NCBI RefSeq assembly: GCF_003614435.1
Contig: NZ_CP025546.1
Coordinates: 1,550,001 to 1,614,000, forward strand
Reading direction: 5' to 3'
Length of the DNA stretch: 64,000 nt
Source: Mycobacterium paragordonae
Lineage (GTDB): Bacteria; Actinomycetota; Actinomycetes; Mycobacteriales; Mycobacteriaceae
Below, piece by piece: positions 21,216 through 29,725 of the stretch. The notes below the pieces were generated by a model. That model had not been told where the DNA came from. It searched no databases and saw only the letters and a program-made list of their open reading frames with translations. The translations under genes were made by a program, and so were the position numbers. Within the stretch, counting starts at the first letter, position 1; each line of letters begins with the position of its first letter.

Positions 21216-22739
21216 GTGCGCAAAGCCGAGTTGCTGGCGGCCATATCGCTGGCGATCGACCTCGGTCTGGGGCAACCGATGGAACACATGCTTCGGTCCA
21301 CCCTGATCGCGACCCGCGTCGCCGACCGGATGGGTCTGGACGCCGGGCAGCGCGCGACGGTGTACTACGCCAACCTGGTGGGCTGGATCGGTTGTCACGC
21401 CGATTCCCACGAACTTTCGGCGCTGTTCGGTGACGACATCGCCTTCCGGGCCGACACCTACGGCGTGGACATGGCCGGGCTGCCGTTCCTGCGTCTGATG
21501 GTCAGCCACATAGGACGCGGATTGCCGGCTTGGGAACGCGGCCTGCGGTCGGCGGCCTTTCTGCTGACCGCACGCAACCAGGTGGCTACCCTCATCAGCT
21601 CGCACTGCACCTCCGCCGGGGTGCTGTCCGATCGGCTCGGGCTGGACAGCGAGGTCGGCGCAGCGCTGTCCTACATCTTCGAGCGCTGGGACGGCCGGGG
21701 TATGCCGAATGGTGCTCGCGCAGAAGACATTCCGCAGGAAATCCACATCGTCCATCTGTCCGACGTCATCGAGGTACACCTGCGCACGGGAGGCCTGGAT
21801 CAGGCGCTCGAGATCGCTCGGTCCCGGCGCGGCACACAGTTCAGCCCCGCGGTGGCCGATGTGTTCATCCGCGACGCCGCCGCGATCACCGAGGGTCTAC
21901 TCGAAATAGACGTGTGGACCGCGGCGCTGGCGCAGGCACCCGATCGCGACCGCATCATCGGTGCCGAGGAGATCAACGAATTGCTCAGGGCGATGGCGGA
22001 TTTCGTCGACCTGAAGTGTCCCTGTTCACCGGGCTACTCGCGCGGTGTCGCCGATCTCGCGGCCGCCGCGGCCCGGCACTGCCGGATGCCGTCGCCCGAT
22101 ATCACCCGTCTGTACCGCGCGGGCCTGGTCCAGGGTCTCGGCCGCCTGGGGGTGTCCAACCAGATCTGGGAGAAGAAGGGGCCGCTGAGCACGGCCGAAT
22201 CGGAGCGGTTGCGGATGTACCCCTACCTGACCGGACGGATACTGAGCCGGATCGACGGCCTCGAGTCGGTGGTGTCCATCGCCACCAAGCACGAGGAACG
22301 TATCGACGGGTCCGGCTTTCCGCGGGGGCTCGCGGGTAATGAATTGACCGTTCACGACCGGCTTCTCGCCGCCGTGGTGGCCTACCAGCAACTCCTGGAA
22401 CCAAGCCCGCAACGGGCCGCCCTCGATCCGGGCGCCGCCGCCGACCAACTACGTCAGGAGTCGCGACACGGACGCCTGGACGCCGACTCGGTCGAAGCCG
22501 TCCTGGCCGCGGCCGGTCACCGGACCACCCGGCGCACCTCGTGGTCGGCGGGGCTCACCGCCCGCGAGGTGGAAGTCCTGCGACTCGTCGCGCAGGGCCG
22601 GTCGAATCGCGAAATTGCCACTCAGTTGTTCATCGCCGAGAAGACCGCCCGCAACCACGTAGAGCGCATTTACGTGAAGTTGGGCGTCAACAACCGCACG
22701 CAGGCCAGTCTGGCGGCCATCGATCGCGGAATGATTTGA
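21216..22739 (+). CDS. Tandem degenerate HD-GYP protein with C-terminal LuxR DNA-binding domain
   Basis: About 507 residues from GTG 21216. Two HD-GYP-like halves are visible through the GYP-type motifs ERWDGRGMP (nt 21681) and ERIDGSGFP (nt 22296). A LuxR/FixJ helix-turn-helix closes the protein ([23 protein letters not shown], nt 22553-22735). Where an active HD-GYP has HDIGK, this protein has QGLGRLG (nt 22132), and the later metal-binding histidine is tyrosine in MYPYLTG. The second half therefore looks catalytically dead, and I find no clean HD in the first half either. It may be a ligand-sensing transcription factor. An ATG at 21180 would add 12 residues but covers a palindrome. Confidence 0.75.
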   Translation: MRKAELLAAISLAIDLGLGQPMEHMLRSTLIATRVADRMGLDAGQRATVYYANLVGWIGCHADSHELSALFGDDIAFRADTYGVDMAGLPFLRLMVSHIGRGLPAWERGLRSAAFLLTARNQVATLISSHCTSAGVLSDRLGLDSEVGAALSYIFERWDGRGMPNGARAEDIPQEIHIVHLSDVIEVHLRTGGLDQALEIARSRRGTQFSPAVADVFIRDAAAITEGLLEIDVWTAALAQAPDRDRIIGAEEINELLRAMADFVDLKCPCSPGYSRGVADLAAAAARHCRMPSPDITRLYRAGLVQGLGRLGVSNQIWEKKGPLSTAESERLRMYPYLTGRILSRIDGLESVVSIATKHEERIDGSGFPRGLAGNELTVHDRLLAAVVAYQQLLEPSPQRAALDPGAAADQLRQESRHGRLDADSVEAVLAAAGHRTTRRTSWSAGLTAREVEVLRLVAQGRSNREIATQLFIAEKTARNHVERIYVKLGVNNRTQASLAAIDRGMI

Positions 22740-22788
22740 GGCAAGCGCCCCATGTAACCGATCCCGCCTCCGGCAGAGGATCTCCTGC

Positions 22789-24420
22789 ATGACCGCACTA
22801 GTACATGCCATTGACGTGAGCCATGCCATCGACGTGAGCCGCCGGGTCGGCACCCGGCAAATCCTGCAGAAACTGGCCCTCTCGATTGAACCGGGCGAAC
22901 TGGTTGCCATCGCGGGCGGCAGCGGAGCCGGGAAGACCACCCTGCTGAAAATCCTTGCGGGACTGCAACCGCCGTCCGGCGGGGCGGTGTCGCACAACCT
23001 GTCCGGAGAGGGCGTCGGACGATCAACCGGTATCGGTTACGTGCCCCAGGACGACATCATCCACCTCGAGATGCCACTGCGCCGCACGCTGCGCTACGCG
23101 GCGCGGCTCCGACTGCCGGCGGGCACCACGGCCGCCGAGGCGGACCGTGCGGTCGAGCAGACCTTGAAGGATCTCGACCTGACCGACCGGGCCGATGTGC
23201 CGGTCCGTTCGCTGTCCGGCGGCCAGCGCAAGCGCGCCAGCATCGCCGTAGAACTGTTGACCCGCCCGCGCCTGTTCTTCCTCGACGAACCCACCTCCGG
23301 CCTCGATCCCTCGACCGCGGCCGACGTGATGCGGGTGCTGCGCGGCCTGAGCCGGCGCGGCGTGACGGTAGTGCTGACGACGCATGAGCCCGCCAGCATC
23401 GACCAGTGCGACCGGGTGATCTTCCTGGCCCGCAACGGCCATCTTGCTTTCAGCGGCAGCCCGGCGAATGCGCGACGGCATTTCGGGGTGAAGAACCTGG
23501 CCGACGTGTACGACCGGCTGGTTGGTGAGTACATCCCGCTGATCGAGCCGATCGCCAACAGAGCGGGCGCTGTATCGCCCGCTGGTCCGGATATCAAGCG
23601 CCCGAACGCCTTTCGGCAGTGGTGGCTATTGACCTGCCGCAACGTCGACGTGCTGGTGCGCAACCGGCTGACCCTGGCGGTGTTGCTGGGTTCACCCGTG
23701 CTGGTCACGGCGATGATGGCGACGCTGTTCCGGCGCGGGGCGTTCGATGTCGGTGGCGCCGCCGACGTCGGGCCGGCCCAGATCGTGTTCTGGATCGCGT
23801 TCGACGGCTTCTTCTTCGGCCTCACCTACGGCCTGCTGCAGATCGTCGGGGAGATAGCGGTGTTCCGGCGCGAACGCCTTGCCGGACTCAGCGTGGGCGC
23901 CTACGTGGCGTCCAAGGTCGCTGCCCTGTTCCCGGTGCTGGCCGCGGTGAGTGCGGTGCTGCTGGTCGTGCTGCGGATGCTGGGCCGGTTGCCCGCGGTC
24001 GGCTGGGACGTGTACGTGTCGCTGCTGGTGACGATGGTCATCGAGGCGACCTCCGCGCTGGCCCTCGGTCTGCTCGCCTCCGCCGCGGTGCACAACGCCG
24101 CTCAGGCGGCGCTCGCGCTGCCCATGCTGTGCTTCCCGCAGGTGTTGTTCGGTGGCGCCATCGTCCCCGTCGACAAGATGGCTTTCCCGGGACGGCTGAT
24201 GAGCCTCGGCTTGTCCAACCGCCATGCGTTCGAAGCGCTCGGGCGCGATCTGGACCTGGACCGGCTGACCGCCACCCTGCCGGCCATGTCCGCCTACCGG
24301 GAGACATTCAGCGGCGGTACCGGCGGAAGTCTGATTGCGCTGGCTTCCTTCGCGGTCGCCCTCACGCTGGCCACGGTGTGGGTGCTGGACCGGCGATCGG
24401 CCGTCAGGTCGGCCGGCTGA
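22789..24420 (+). CDS. ABCG-type exporter (ATPase fused to ABC-2 membrane domain)
   Basis: Single-chain half transporter of 543 residues. The N-terminal ATPase has Walker A GGSGAGKTT (near residue 44), Q-loop VPQDD, signature LSGGQRKR and Walker B LFFLDEP. After a linker, about six membrane segments form an ABC-2 permease domain (about 290-535) with FDGFFFGLTYGLLQ and PMLCFPQVLFGGAIVPVDKM. This order is that of ABCG/White proteins that export lipids or drugs; it would work as a dimer. The substrate is unknown. The start region repeats HAIDVS twice from an 18-base duplication. It ends 17 bases inside the convergent phosphatase gene. Confidence 0.9.
   Translation: MTALVHAIDVSHAIDVSRRVGTRQILQKLALSIEPGELVAIAGGSGAGKTTLLKILAGLQPPSGGAVSHNLSGEGVGRSTGIGYVPQDDIIHLEMPLRRTLRYAARLRLPAGTTAAEADRAVEQTLKDLDLTDRADVPVRSLSGGQRKRASIAVELLTRPRLFFLDEPTSGLDPSTAADVMRVLRGLSRRGVTVVLTTHEPASIDQCDRVIFLARNGHLAFSGSPANARRHFGVKNLADVYDRLVGEYIPLIEPIANRAGAVSPAGPDIKRPNAFRQWWLLTCRNVDVLVRNRLTLAVLLGSPVLVTAMMATLFRRGAFDVGGAADVGPAQIVFWIAFDGFFFGLTYGLLQIVGEIAVFRRERLAGLSVGAYVASKVAALFPVLAAVSAVLLVVLRMLGRLPAVGWDVYVSLLVTMVIEATSALALGLLASAAVHNAAQAALALPMLCFPQVLFGGAIVPVDKMAFPGRLMSLGLSNRHAFEALGRDLDLDRLTATLPAMSAYRETFSGGTGGSLIALASFAVALTLATVWVLDRRSAVRSAG
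22804..22839. repeat. 18-base tandem duplication at the start of the ABC transporter gene
   Basis: CATGCCAT(T/C)GACGTGAGC occurs twice head to tail with one mismatch. It adds a second HAIDVS to the N terminus without breaking the frame. Confidence 0.85.
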
Positions 24421-26044
24421 GCCGCACCCGGCCCACCTGTTCCAGCGCGTCGGCGCCGCGGGGCTGTTCGAACAGCACCTCGGCGCCGCGGCCGTCCACC
24501 AGCAGAGTCGCGATGGTGTTCCCGAACAGGGGACCGCAGGTGTTCGCCCAGGACAATGGAAGTGCGGGGACGTGGCGCAGGCGCGCCCACCACCGGGCCA
24601 GCGTGGCAGCGGGACGCGTCCAGGCCAGGGTGAACACCGGCTTGACGAACGCCGGCACGTAGTTGTTCACCGGTGAGCACACGAGCTGGTGCACCGGAGC
24701 CGGCTGACCGGACTCACCGGCCCACTCGACGCGCGCGGCATAGCTGTGGTGGACGTCGCCGGACAACACGTTGACGGTGGCGGGCCCTTGCGGGTGGCCG
24801 GCCACGTCGTGAATCAGCTCGGCGAGCCGCACGAACGACTTGTGGAACGCCGGCCAGTGTTCGAGATCCAAAGCCTGACGTGTCTTTTCGGCAATTCGGC
24901 CGCGCAGGCCCGGCCGGTCGGCGTTGCGCTCGTTGGCCGCCTCCAGGTCTCCGAGGGCGGGCGGCATCAGCCACGGCACCGACGAGGCCAGCATCAGGTG
25001 GTCCAACTCGTCCAGGCCGTCGCAGACCTGTGCCCGCACCCAGTCGAACTCGTTCTCCCCGACCATCATGCGCTGGCCGGAGTCCAGGATCCGGCCGTTC
25101 CGCGAGTCGATCATGATGAGCCGGCTGCGGCCGAAATCCCAGCGGTAGCTGAACCTGACGCCCTTATTGCCGTCAACCTCCGCGTCGGCGCGGTCGGCGA
25201 GCTCGGCGAGATACGGCCAGCAGTCACCATCGGTCGCCAGCAGACGCCCGTAGTCCTCGTCCGCCGCCAATTCCGCCGGGCTCAGATTTCCGAGATGCTG
25301 ATACACCCAGTACGAGGCCAGCCCGGCTCGGATCCGGTCGCGCCACCATGGTTTCTCGTTGATGTCGGCCCGCCAGGACGCCGACGTGTTCCAGTCGTCC
25401 CGGATGTCGTGGTCGTCGAAGATCATCGCGGTGGGAACCGTGGACATCAGCCATCTGATCTCGGGGTCGCTCCACGAATAACGGTACAGCCGTTCGTATT
25501 CGGCGAAACTCACCACCTCGTCCGGCGGGCGCGCGGCACGCTTGGCGCGACCGCGCCGGCCGGCCAGCCGCTGTCGCGCCTCCGGGGTCAGCTCATCGGC
25601 GTACAACTGGTCGCCGAGCAGGATGAGTGCCTCGGGCCAGTCATCGACCGGCTGAGTGGCCATCCGGGTGGCGTAGGCGTCCAGCGCGTCGATTCCGAGC
25701 CTCGACTCGAGGCTCGGGTCGTCGGTCTTGGGATACCGGCACGATCCGAAGATGGCCTGTAGCCGATGGGTGGATTGACGACCCCGGGTGCGGATGACGC
25801 TCGGCGGAAAGGTCGAGTCCGGCAGCGGCCAGACCACTTCACCGTCGCACTTGACGTCGTACTCGGTGACGGTGTCGGGCGTCAGTCCGGTCACCGTCAC
25901 CAGGGCGTAGTGATGACCCTGAACGGCGAACGTGCGGGCGGACCCGTTCAGCACTTCCACCGTTGCCGGACTGTCGGTTTGGACCCACACCAACGCGGTC
26001 GTATCCGACACATGTCGCAACGCCGGGCCGAGCAAGAGTGCCAT
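24404..26044 (-). CDS. PhoD-like phosphodiesterase/alkaline phosphatase family protein
   Basis: Metallophosphoesterase-type protein of 546 residues. A short N-terminal fibronectin-like region is followed by the PhoD-like catalytic domain with FGSCRYP, LLGDQLYADE, MIFDDHDIRDDWN and NVLSGDVHHSY, which together supply the metal ligands. Unlike secreted PhoD enzymes it has no visible Tat or Sec signal, so it may be cytoplasmic. The substrate is unknown. It is convergent with the ABC transporter (17-base overlap) and divergent from the MddA-like gene. Confidence 0.85.
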   Translation of the reverse strand: MALLLGPALRHVSDTTALVWVQTDSPATVEVLNGSARTFAVQGHHYALVTVTGLTPDTVTEYDVKCDGEVVWPLPDSTFPPSVIRTRGRQSTHRLQAIFGSCRYPKTDDPSLESRLGIDALDAYATRMATQPVDDWPEALILLGDQLYADELTPEARQRLAGRRGRAKRAARPPDEVVSFAEYERLYRYSWSDPEIRWLMSTVPTAMIFDDHDIRDDWNTSASWRADINEKPWWRDRIRAGLASYWVYQHLGNLSPAELAADEDYGRLLATDGDCWPYLAELADRADAEVDGNKGVRFSYRWDFGRSRLIMIDSRNGRILDSGQRMMVGENEFDWVRAQVCDGLDELDHLMLASSVPWLMPPALGDLEAANERNADRPGLRGRIAEKTRQALDLEHWPAFHKSFVRLAELIHDVAGHPQGPATVNVLSGDVHHSYAARVEWAGESGQPAPVHQLVCSPVNNYVPAFVKPVFTLAWTRPAATLARWWARLRHVPALPLSWANTCGPLFGNTIATLLVDGRGAEVLFEQPRGADALEQVGRVRLSRPT

Positions 26045-26134
26045 TCAACCACCCTAGAACTACCCTGAGCGCAGGCGCCAACTTGAGGCATCCGCCCCAT
26101 GCCCGCCCACATGGTTCCGTCGAACAATCAGCTC

Positions 26135-26929
26135 ATGAAACGCTTCTTGACAATCGGTTACGGCGCCGTGAGCTATCTGCTGTTCCTGGTCGCCTTTCTC
26201 TACGCCGTCGGCTTCGTCGGCGCAATCCTGGTGCCGCGCAACGTGAACAACGGGATCAGCGCACCGTTGTGGCAGGCGCTGCCGATCGATGTGGGGCTGC
26301 TCGGGCTGTTCGGTGTGCAGCACAGCGTGATGGCCCGTCCGGCCTTCAAACGCTGGTGGACTCGCTGGGTTCCGACCACGATCGAGCGCAGTACCTATGT
26401 GCTGCTGGCCAGTTCGGTGCTGCTGGTGCTGTACTGGCAGTGGCGCAGCATGCCGGGTCACATCTGGGAGGTGCGGCAACCGGCCGGGCGCGCGACACTG
26501 TGGCTGCTGTTCTGGGCCGGATGGGCGATGGTGTTGTCCGCCACCTTCATGATCAACCATTTCGACCTGTTCGGGCTGCGGCAGGTGTATCTCGCTTGGC
26601 GGGGGAAACCGTACAGCGACTTGGTTTTTCGCACTCATCTGCTCTACCGGCTGGTGCGCCATCCGCTGATGCTGGGCTTTCTGGTGGCGTTCTGGGCGGC
26701 GCCGACGATGACCGCGGGGCACCTGCTGTTCTCGGTCGGCACCACGGCCTACATCCTGATCGCCCTGCACTTCGAAGAGCGCGACCTGACCGCGCAACTG
26801 GGCGAGCGTTACCGCGACTACCAGCGCCGGGTGCCGAAATTGATTCCTAACTTTCGAGTAGTTCGTCGAGGCGCTGCAGGGTCGCGCGCATCCCGTCCTC
26901 GGCCTGCTTCGGCATCGAACCGCTGGTGA
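26135..26929 (+). CDS. mddA: MddA-like membrane methyltransferase (methanethiol S-methyltransferase family)
   Basis: Integral membrane protein of 264 residues with four to five hydrophobic helices, related to isoprenylcysteine methyltransferases. Marker stretches are FGVQHSVMARPAFKRWW, FMINHFDLFGLRQVYL, YRLVRHPLMLGF and HFEERDL. MddA makes dimethyl sulfide from methanethiol with S-adenosylmethionine, and Rv3238c is the counterpart at this position. I start at ATG 26135 (MKRFLTIGYG), since the 12 codons before it look non-conserved. The reading frame runs 83 bases into the opposite-strand SRPBCC gene, giving an unusual Arg/Ala/Ser tail after IPNFRVV. Confidence 0.85.
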   Translation: MKRFLTIGYGAVSYLLFLVAFLYAVGFVGAILVPRNVNNGISAPLWQALPIDVGLLGLFGVQHSVMARPAFKRWWTRWVPTTIERSTYVLLASSVLLVLYWQWRSMPGHIWEVRQPAGRATLWLLFWAGWAMVLSATFMINHFDLFGLRQVYLAWRGKPYSDLVFRTHLLYRLVRHPLMLGFLVAFWAAPTMTAGHLLFSVGTTAYILIALHFEERDLTAQLGERYRDYQRRVPKLIPNFRVVRRGAAGSRASRPRPASASNRW

Positions 26930-27311
26930 TCATCCGCTTCTGCTTGTCCTGGGACACATCCCAGGACTCGCGCACCAGGGTGCCACCTTCGACGGGCGTC
27001 AGCTCGTAGCGCCAGATGCGGCCACCGATCAGGCCGCCGAAAGCGGCCGTCTGCCACGCGATGCGCCGGTCCTGTTCGTATTCGATGACCGTGTTGGTGG
27101 TGCGGTAGGGGATGAACAGGGTTTCCTTGCGGCCCCGCATCGCCATCGAGAACTTCGCGCCCTTGGTCAGCGGTACCGATTGCCGCGCAGCATGATTCAG
27201 TGAATCCGATCCGTCGAAACTGGCGTGTCTGCCCGCATCGGCCAGCAGCGCGAAGATCTTGTCCGCAGGCGCCTTGATGATCCGTTCCACGCTGAGCGCG
27301 TTCCCGTCCAT
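26847..27311 (-). CDS. SRPBCC-family (polyketide cyclase/START-like) protein
   Basis: Protein of 154 residues with the SRPBCC helix-grip pattern: VERIIKAPADKIFALLADAGRH at the start, the central GAKFSMAMRG and the RIWRYELTPVEGGTLVRESW strands, and a long C-terminal helix (AEDGMRATLQRLDELL). Such proteins bind small hydrophobic ligands; many mycobacterial paralogues have no known role. The ATG at 27311 starts MDGNALSVERI. It overlaps the end of the MddA-like gene and is divergent from the antiporter pair. Confidence 0.85.
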   Translation of the reverse strand: MDGNALSVERIIKAPADKIFALLADAGRHASFDGSDSLNHAARQSVPLTKGAKFSMAMRGRKETLFIPYRTTNTVIEYEQDRRIAWQTAAFGGLIGGRIWRYELTPVEGGTLVRESWDVSQDKQKRMITSGSMPKQAEDGMRATLQRLDELLES

Positions 27312-27396
27312 GCGGCAACCTTAACGGCTCGCGACACGCTATGAGATTGGCCGGTGGCACTTTTTCCGAGAAGCCGTTTCGTCGAGGATGAAGGGC

Positions 27397-27879
27397 ATGG
27401 ATGTCAAGGAGGTGCTGCTGCCAGGTGTCGGTCTGCGGTACGAGTTCACCAGCCACCGGGGTGAGCGGATCGGCATCGTTGCGCGGCGCAACGGTGACTT
27501 CGACGTGGTGGTGTACGGCACGGAGGACCCGGACCAGGCCCGCCCGGTGTTCCACCTCGCAGAGGACGAAGCCGAAGCCGTTGCCCAGATCTTCGGTGCG
27601 CCCAGGATTGCCGAGCGGTTCGCCGAACTGACCCGCGAAGTACCCGGACTGGAAGCGGGCCAGGTTCACATCACGGTGAACAGTCCCTTCGTCGACCGTC
27701 CCCTCGGCGACACCCGCGCCCGAACCCGCAGCGGCGCGTCGATCGTCGCCATCGTGCGTGATGACGAGGTGGTGGCGTCGCCCGGCCCGGCGCAAACCCT
27801 GCGGGAACGGGACGTGCTGATCGTCATCGGTACCCAGCAGGGGATCGCCGCGGTCGAACAGATCATCGATAAAGGCTGA
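27397..27879 (+). CDS. TrkA-C domain regulatory subunit of a cation/proton antiporter
   Basis: Cytosolic regulator of 160 residues, matching Rv3237c. The N-terminal half (VKEVLLPGVGLRYEFTS) is a conserved domain of unknown fold. The C-terminal half is a TrkA-C (RCK_C) domain with ARTRSGASIVAIVRDDEV and RERDVLIVIGT, which usually binds a nucleotide or ion and gates the partner transporter. The start at ATG 27397 gives the expected MDVKEVLLP; an ATG nine bases upstream is possible. Only four bases separate its stop from the antiporter start, so the two form an operon and probably a complex. Confidence 0.92.
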   Translation: MDVKEVLLPGVGLRYEFTSHRGERIGIVARRNGDFDVVVYGTEDPDQARPVFHLAEDEAEAVAQIFGAPRIAERFAELTREVPGLEAGQVHITVNSPFVDRPLGDTRARTRSGASIVAIVRDDEVVASPGPAQTLRERDVLIVIGTQQGIAAVEQIIDKG

Positions 27880-27883
27880 GCCG

Positions 27884-29032
27884 GTGGAAGTTTCGAGCGC
27901 GCTGCTGTTTCAGCTCGGCGCACTCCTGACCACCCTTGCGCTTCTGGGTGCCGTCGCGCGGCGGTTCGCGCTGTCCCCCATACCGGTTTATCTGATTGCG
28001 GGACTGTCGCTCGGCAAAGGCGGAATACTGCCGGTGCCCGCTGCCGACGATTTCGTGATTACGGCGGCCCCCATCGGGGTCGTGTTGTTACTCCTGACGT
28101 TGGGGCTGGAGTTCTCCGCGACGGAATTCGCGTCCAGCATGCGCCACCATCTGCCGTCGGCCGGCGTCGACATCGTCCTGAACGCGGCCCCCGGTGCGGT
28201 GGCCGGTTGGTTGTTGGGGATGGACGGGATCGCATTGCTGGCACTGGCGGGTGTCACCTACATCTCTTCATCGGGCATCATCGCTCGCCTGCTGGAGGAC
28301 CTGGGAAGACTGGGGAACCGTGAAACGCCGGCGGTGCTGGCCGTCCTGGTACTCGAGGACTTCGCGATGGCGGGTTACCTGCCGCTCGTTGCGGTGCTGG
28401 CAACGCGGGGAAGCTGGGTCGACGCCCTCGGTGGCATGCTGGCGGCAATAGGCGCACTGCTGGCTGCGTTCGCGGCTTCCTACCGCTGGGGCCATCACGT
28501 CGGCCGCCTGGTGACACATCCTGATTCCGAGCAAATGTTGCTGCGAGTCCTCGGAATCACCCTGATGGTAGCCGCATTGGCCGAAACCCTACGAGCCTCG
28601 GCAGCGGTAGGCGCCTTCCTGGTCGGCCTGACGCTGACCGGTGAAACGGCCGATCGCGCCCGGAAAGTCCTTGGGCCACTGCGGGATCTGTTCGGGGCGA
28701 TCTTCTTTCTCGCTATCGGGCTGGCCGTTGACCCGAAAGAGCTTTTGCCCATGCTGCCGGTCGCCATCGCCCTGGCGGTGGTCACGTCGGCGACGAAGGT
28801 CCTCACCGGAATGTTCGCCGCGCGCCGTGACGGAGTGGCTCGACGAGGGCAGCTGCGAGCGGGAACCGCACTGGTAGCCCGCGGGGAATTCTCGCTGATC
28901 ATCATCGGACTGGTCGGCACATCGATCCCGGCGGTGGCGGCGCTGGCGACGTCCTACGTCTTCATCATGGCGATCGCGGGCCCGGTGTTGTGCCGCTACA
29001 CCGGTGGCCGCCTGCCGGTGAAGGCAAGCTAG
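27884..29032 (+). CDS. kefB: Kef-type K+/H+ antiporter membrane subunit
   Basis: CPA2-family monovalent cation/proton antiporter of 382 residues with about 11-12 membrane helices. Motifs include PVYLIAGLSLGKGG, LLLTLGLEF, TYISSSGIIARLLEDLG, VLVLEDFAMAGYL and ARGEFSLIIIGL; the ED of VLEDF sits in the discontinuous helix where the family carries its acidic ion-binding residue. It lacks the RCK domain of E. coli Kef because that part is encoded by the gene before it. The GTG start at 27884 follows the partner's stop by four bases. Rv3236c is the counterpart. Confidence 0.93.
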   Translation: MEVSSALLFQLGALLTTLALLGAVARRFALSPIPVYLIAGLSLGKGGILPVPAADDFVITAAPIGVVLLLLTLGLEFSATEFASSMRHHLPSAGVDIVLNAAPGAVAGWLLGMDGIALLALAGVTYISSSGIIARLLEDLGRLGNRETPAVLAVLVLEDFAMAGYLPLVAVLATRGSWVDALGGMLAAIGALLAAFAASYRWGHHVGRLVTHPDSEQMLLRVLGITLMVAALAETLRASAAVGAFLVGLTLTGETADRARKVLGPLRDLFGAIFFLAIGLAVDPKELLPMLPVAIALAVVTSATKVLTGMFAARRDGVARRGQLRAGTALVARGEFSLIIIGLVGTSIPAVAALATSYVFIMAIAGPVLCRYTGGRLPVKAS

Positions 29033-29034
29033 CG

Positions 29035-29078
29035 ATCAGCCTGCCCATCAGCCCGCCCATCAACCCGCCCATCAACCA
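29035..29078. repeat. 12-base tandem repeat after the antiporter gene
   Basis: The unit ATCA(A/G)CC(C/T)GCCC occurs about 3.7 times in a row. It lies between the antiporter stop and the 3' end of the opposite-strand Rv3235-family gene, whose stop codon falls in the last unit. The array may vary in copy number between strains. Confidence 0.75.
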
Positions 29079-29554
29079 ATGTGCAGCGCTACCACCAGCC
29101 AGCGGCCGGGAGGTAACTGTTCCACCCGGCAGGCGATCGCATGGACCCGCTGGCCGCGACTGTAGGAGCCGAACACCTCGGCCGCGTCGTCACCGAGGGC
29201 AGGCTGGACCCGCATCCGGCGCAACACCGCTGCCCCGGGCGTTGCGGCGGTGGCCCGGCTGACCGCCAGCACGGCCTCGATCAGGCACGGCGCCAGCACC
29301 GTACCCAGCTGCGCGGCCGGACGGCGCCGGTCGATCACCTCCAGCACCCGGCGCAAAGCGGCGTCGGCGAAGGCGGCCGCCTGACGCATCCGCGGCGACA
29401 GCGGCGTCCTCGGTGCCGGGCAGGCACGCGGGCGCGGGGCCGGTGCCGGCGACACCGCCGGCACCGGACGGCAGCGCGGCGCGTCGGGGCCCGGCGGGTG
29501 CGTCGGCGGTTCGTAGTCGATCACCGGCGTTACGGCGGTGTCGGAAACGGGCAC
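29072..29554 (-). CDS. Rv3235-family protein
   Basis: Protein of 160 residues of the actinobacterial Rv3235 family, found here between the Kef antiporter and Tgs3 as in M. tuberculosis. The first 50 residues are Pro/Ala/Arg-rich and probably disordered. The conserved domain (about 55-160) has RQAAAFADAALRRVLEVIDRRRP, RMRVQPALGDDAAEVFGSY and the closing strands HAIACRVEQLPPGRWLVVAL. It looks cytosolic. Family members often lie near secA, and the role is unknown. It is divergent from the Tgs3 gene. Confidence 0.85.
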   Translation of the reverse strand: MPVSDTAVTPVIDYEPPTHPPGPDAPRCRPVPAVSPAPAPRPRACPAPRTPLSPRMRQAAAFADAALRRVLEVIDRRRPAAQLGTVLAPCLIEAVLAVSRATAATPGAAVLRRMRVQPALGDDAAEVFGSYSRGQRVHAIACRVEQLPPGRWLVVALHIG

Positions 29555-29725
29555 CCGTGGAGAGTGGCAGACGATCGCTGGTCTGCGGTATTCACCCGCC
29601 GGCGTTCATCCACAGCCGCTGTGGGCGCGAACCCCGACCTTCGCGGACCCGCGAATGCGGTTACCGTGGGGCGACAGCATGATCCCGAAAACGAAAAGGG
29701 ACGACTTGAGGAGGACCGAGCCGCA

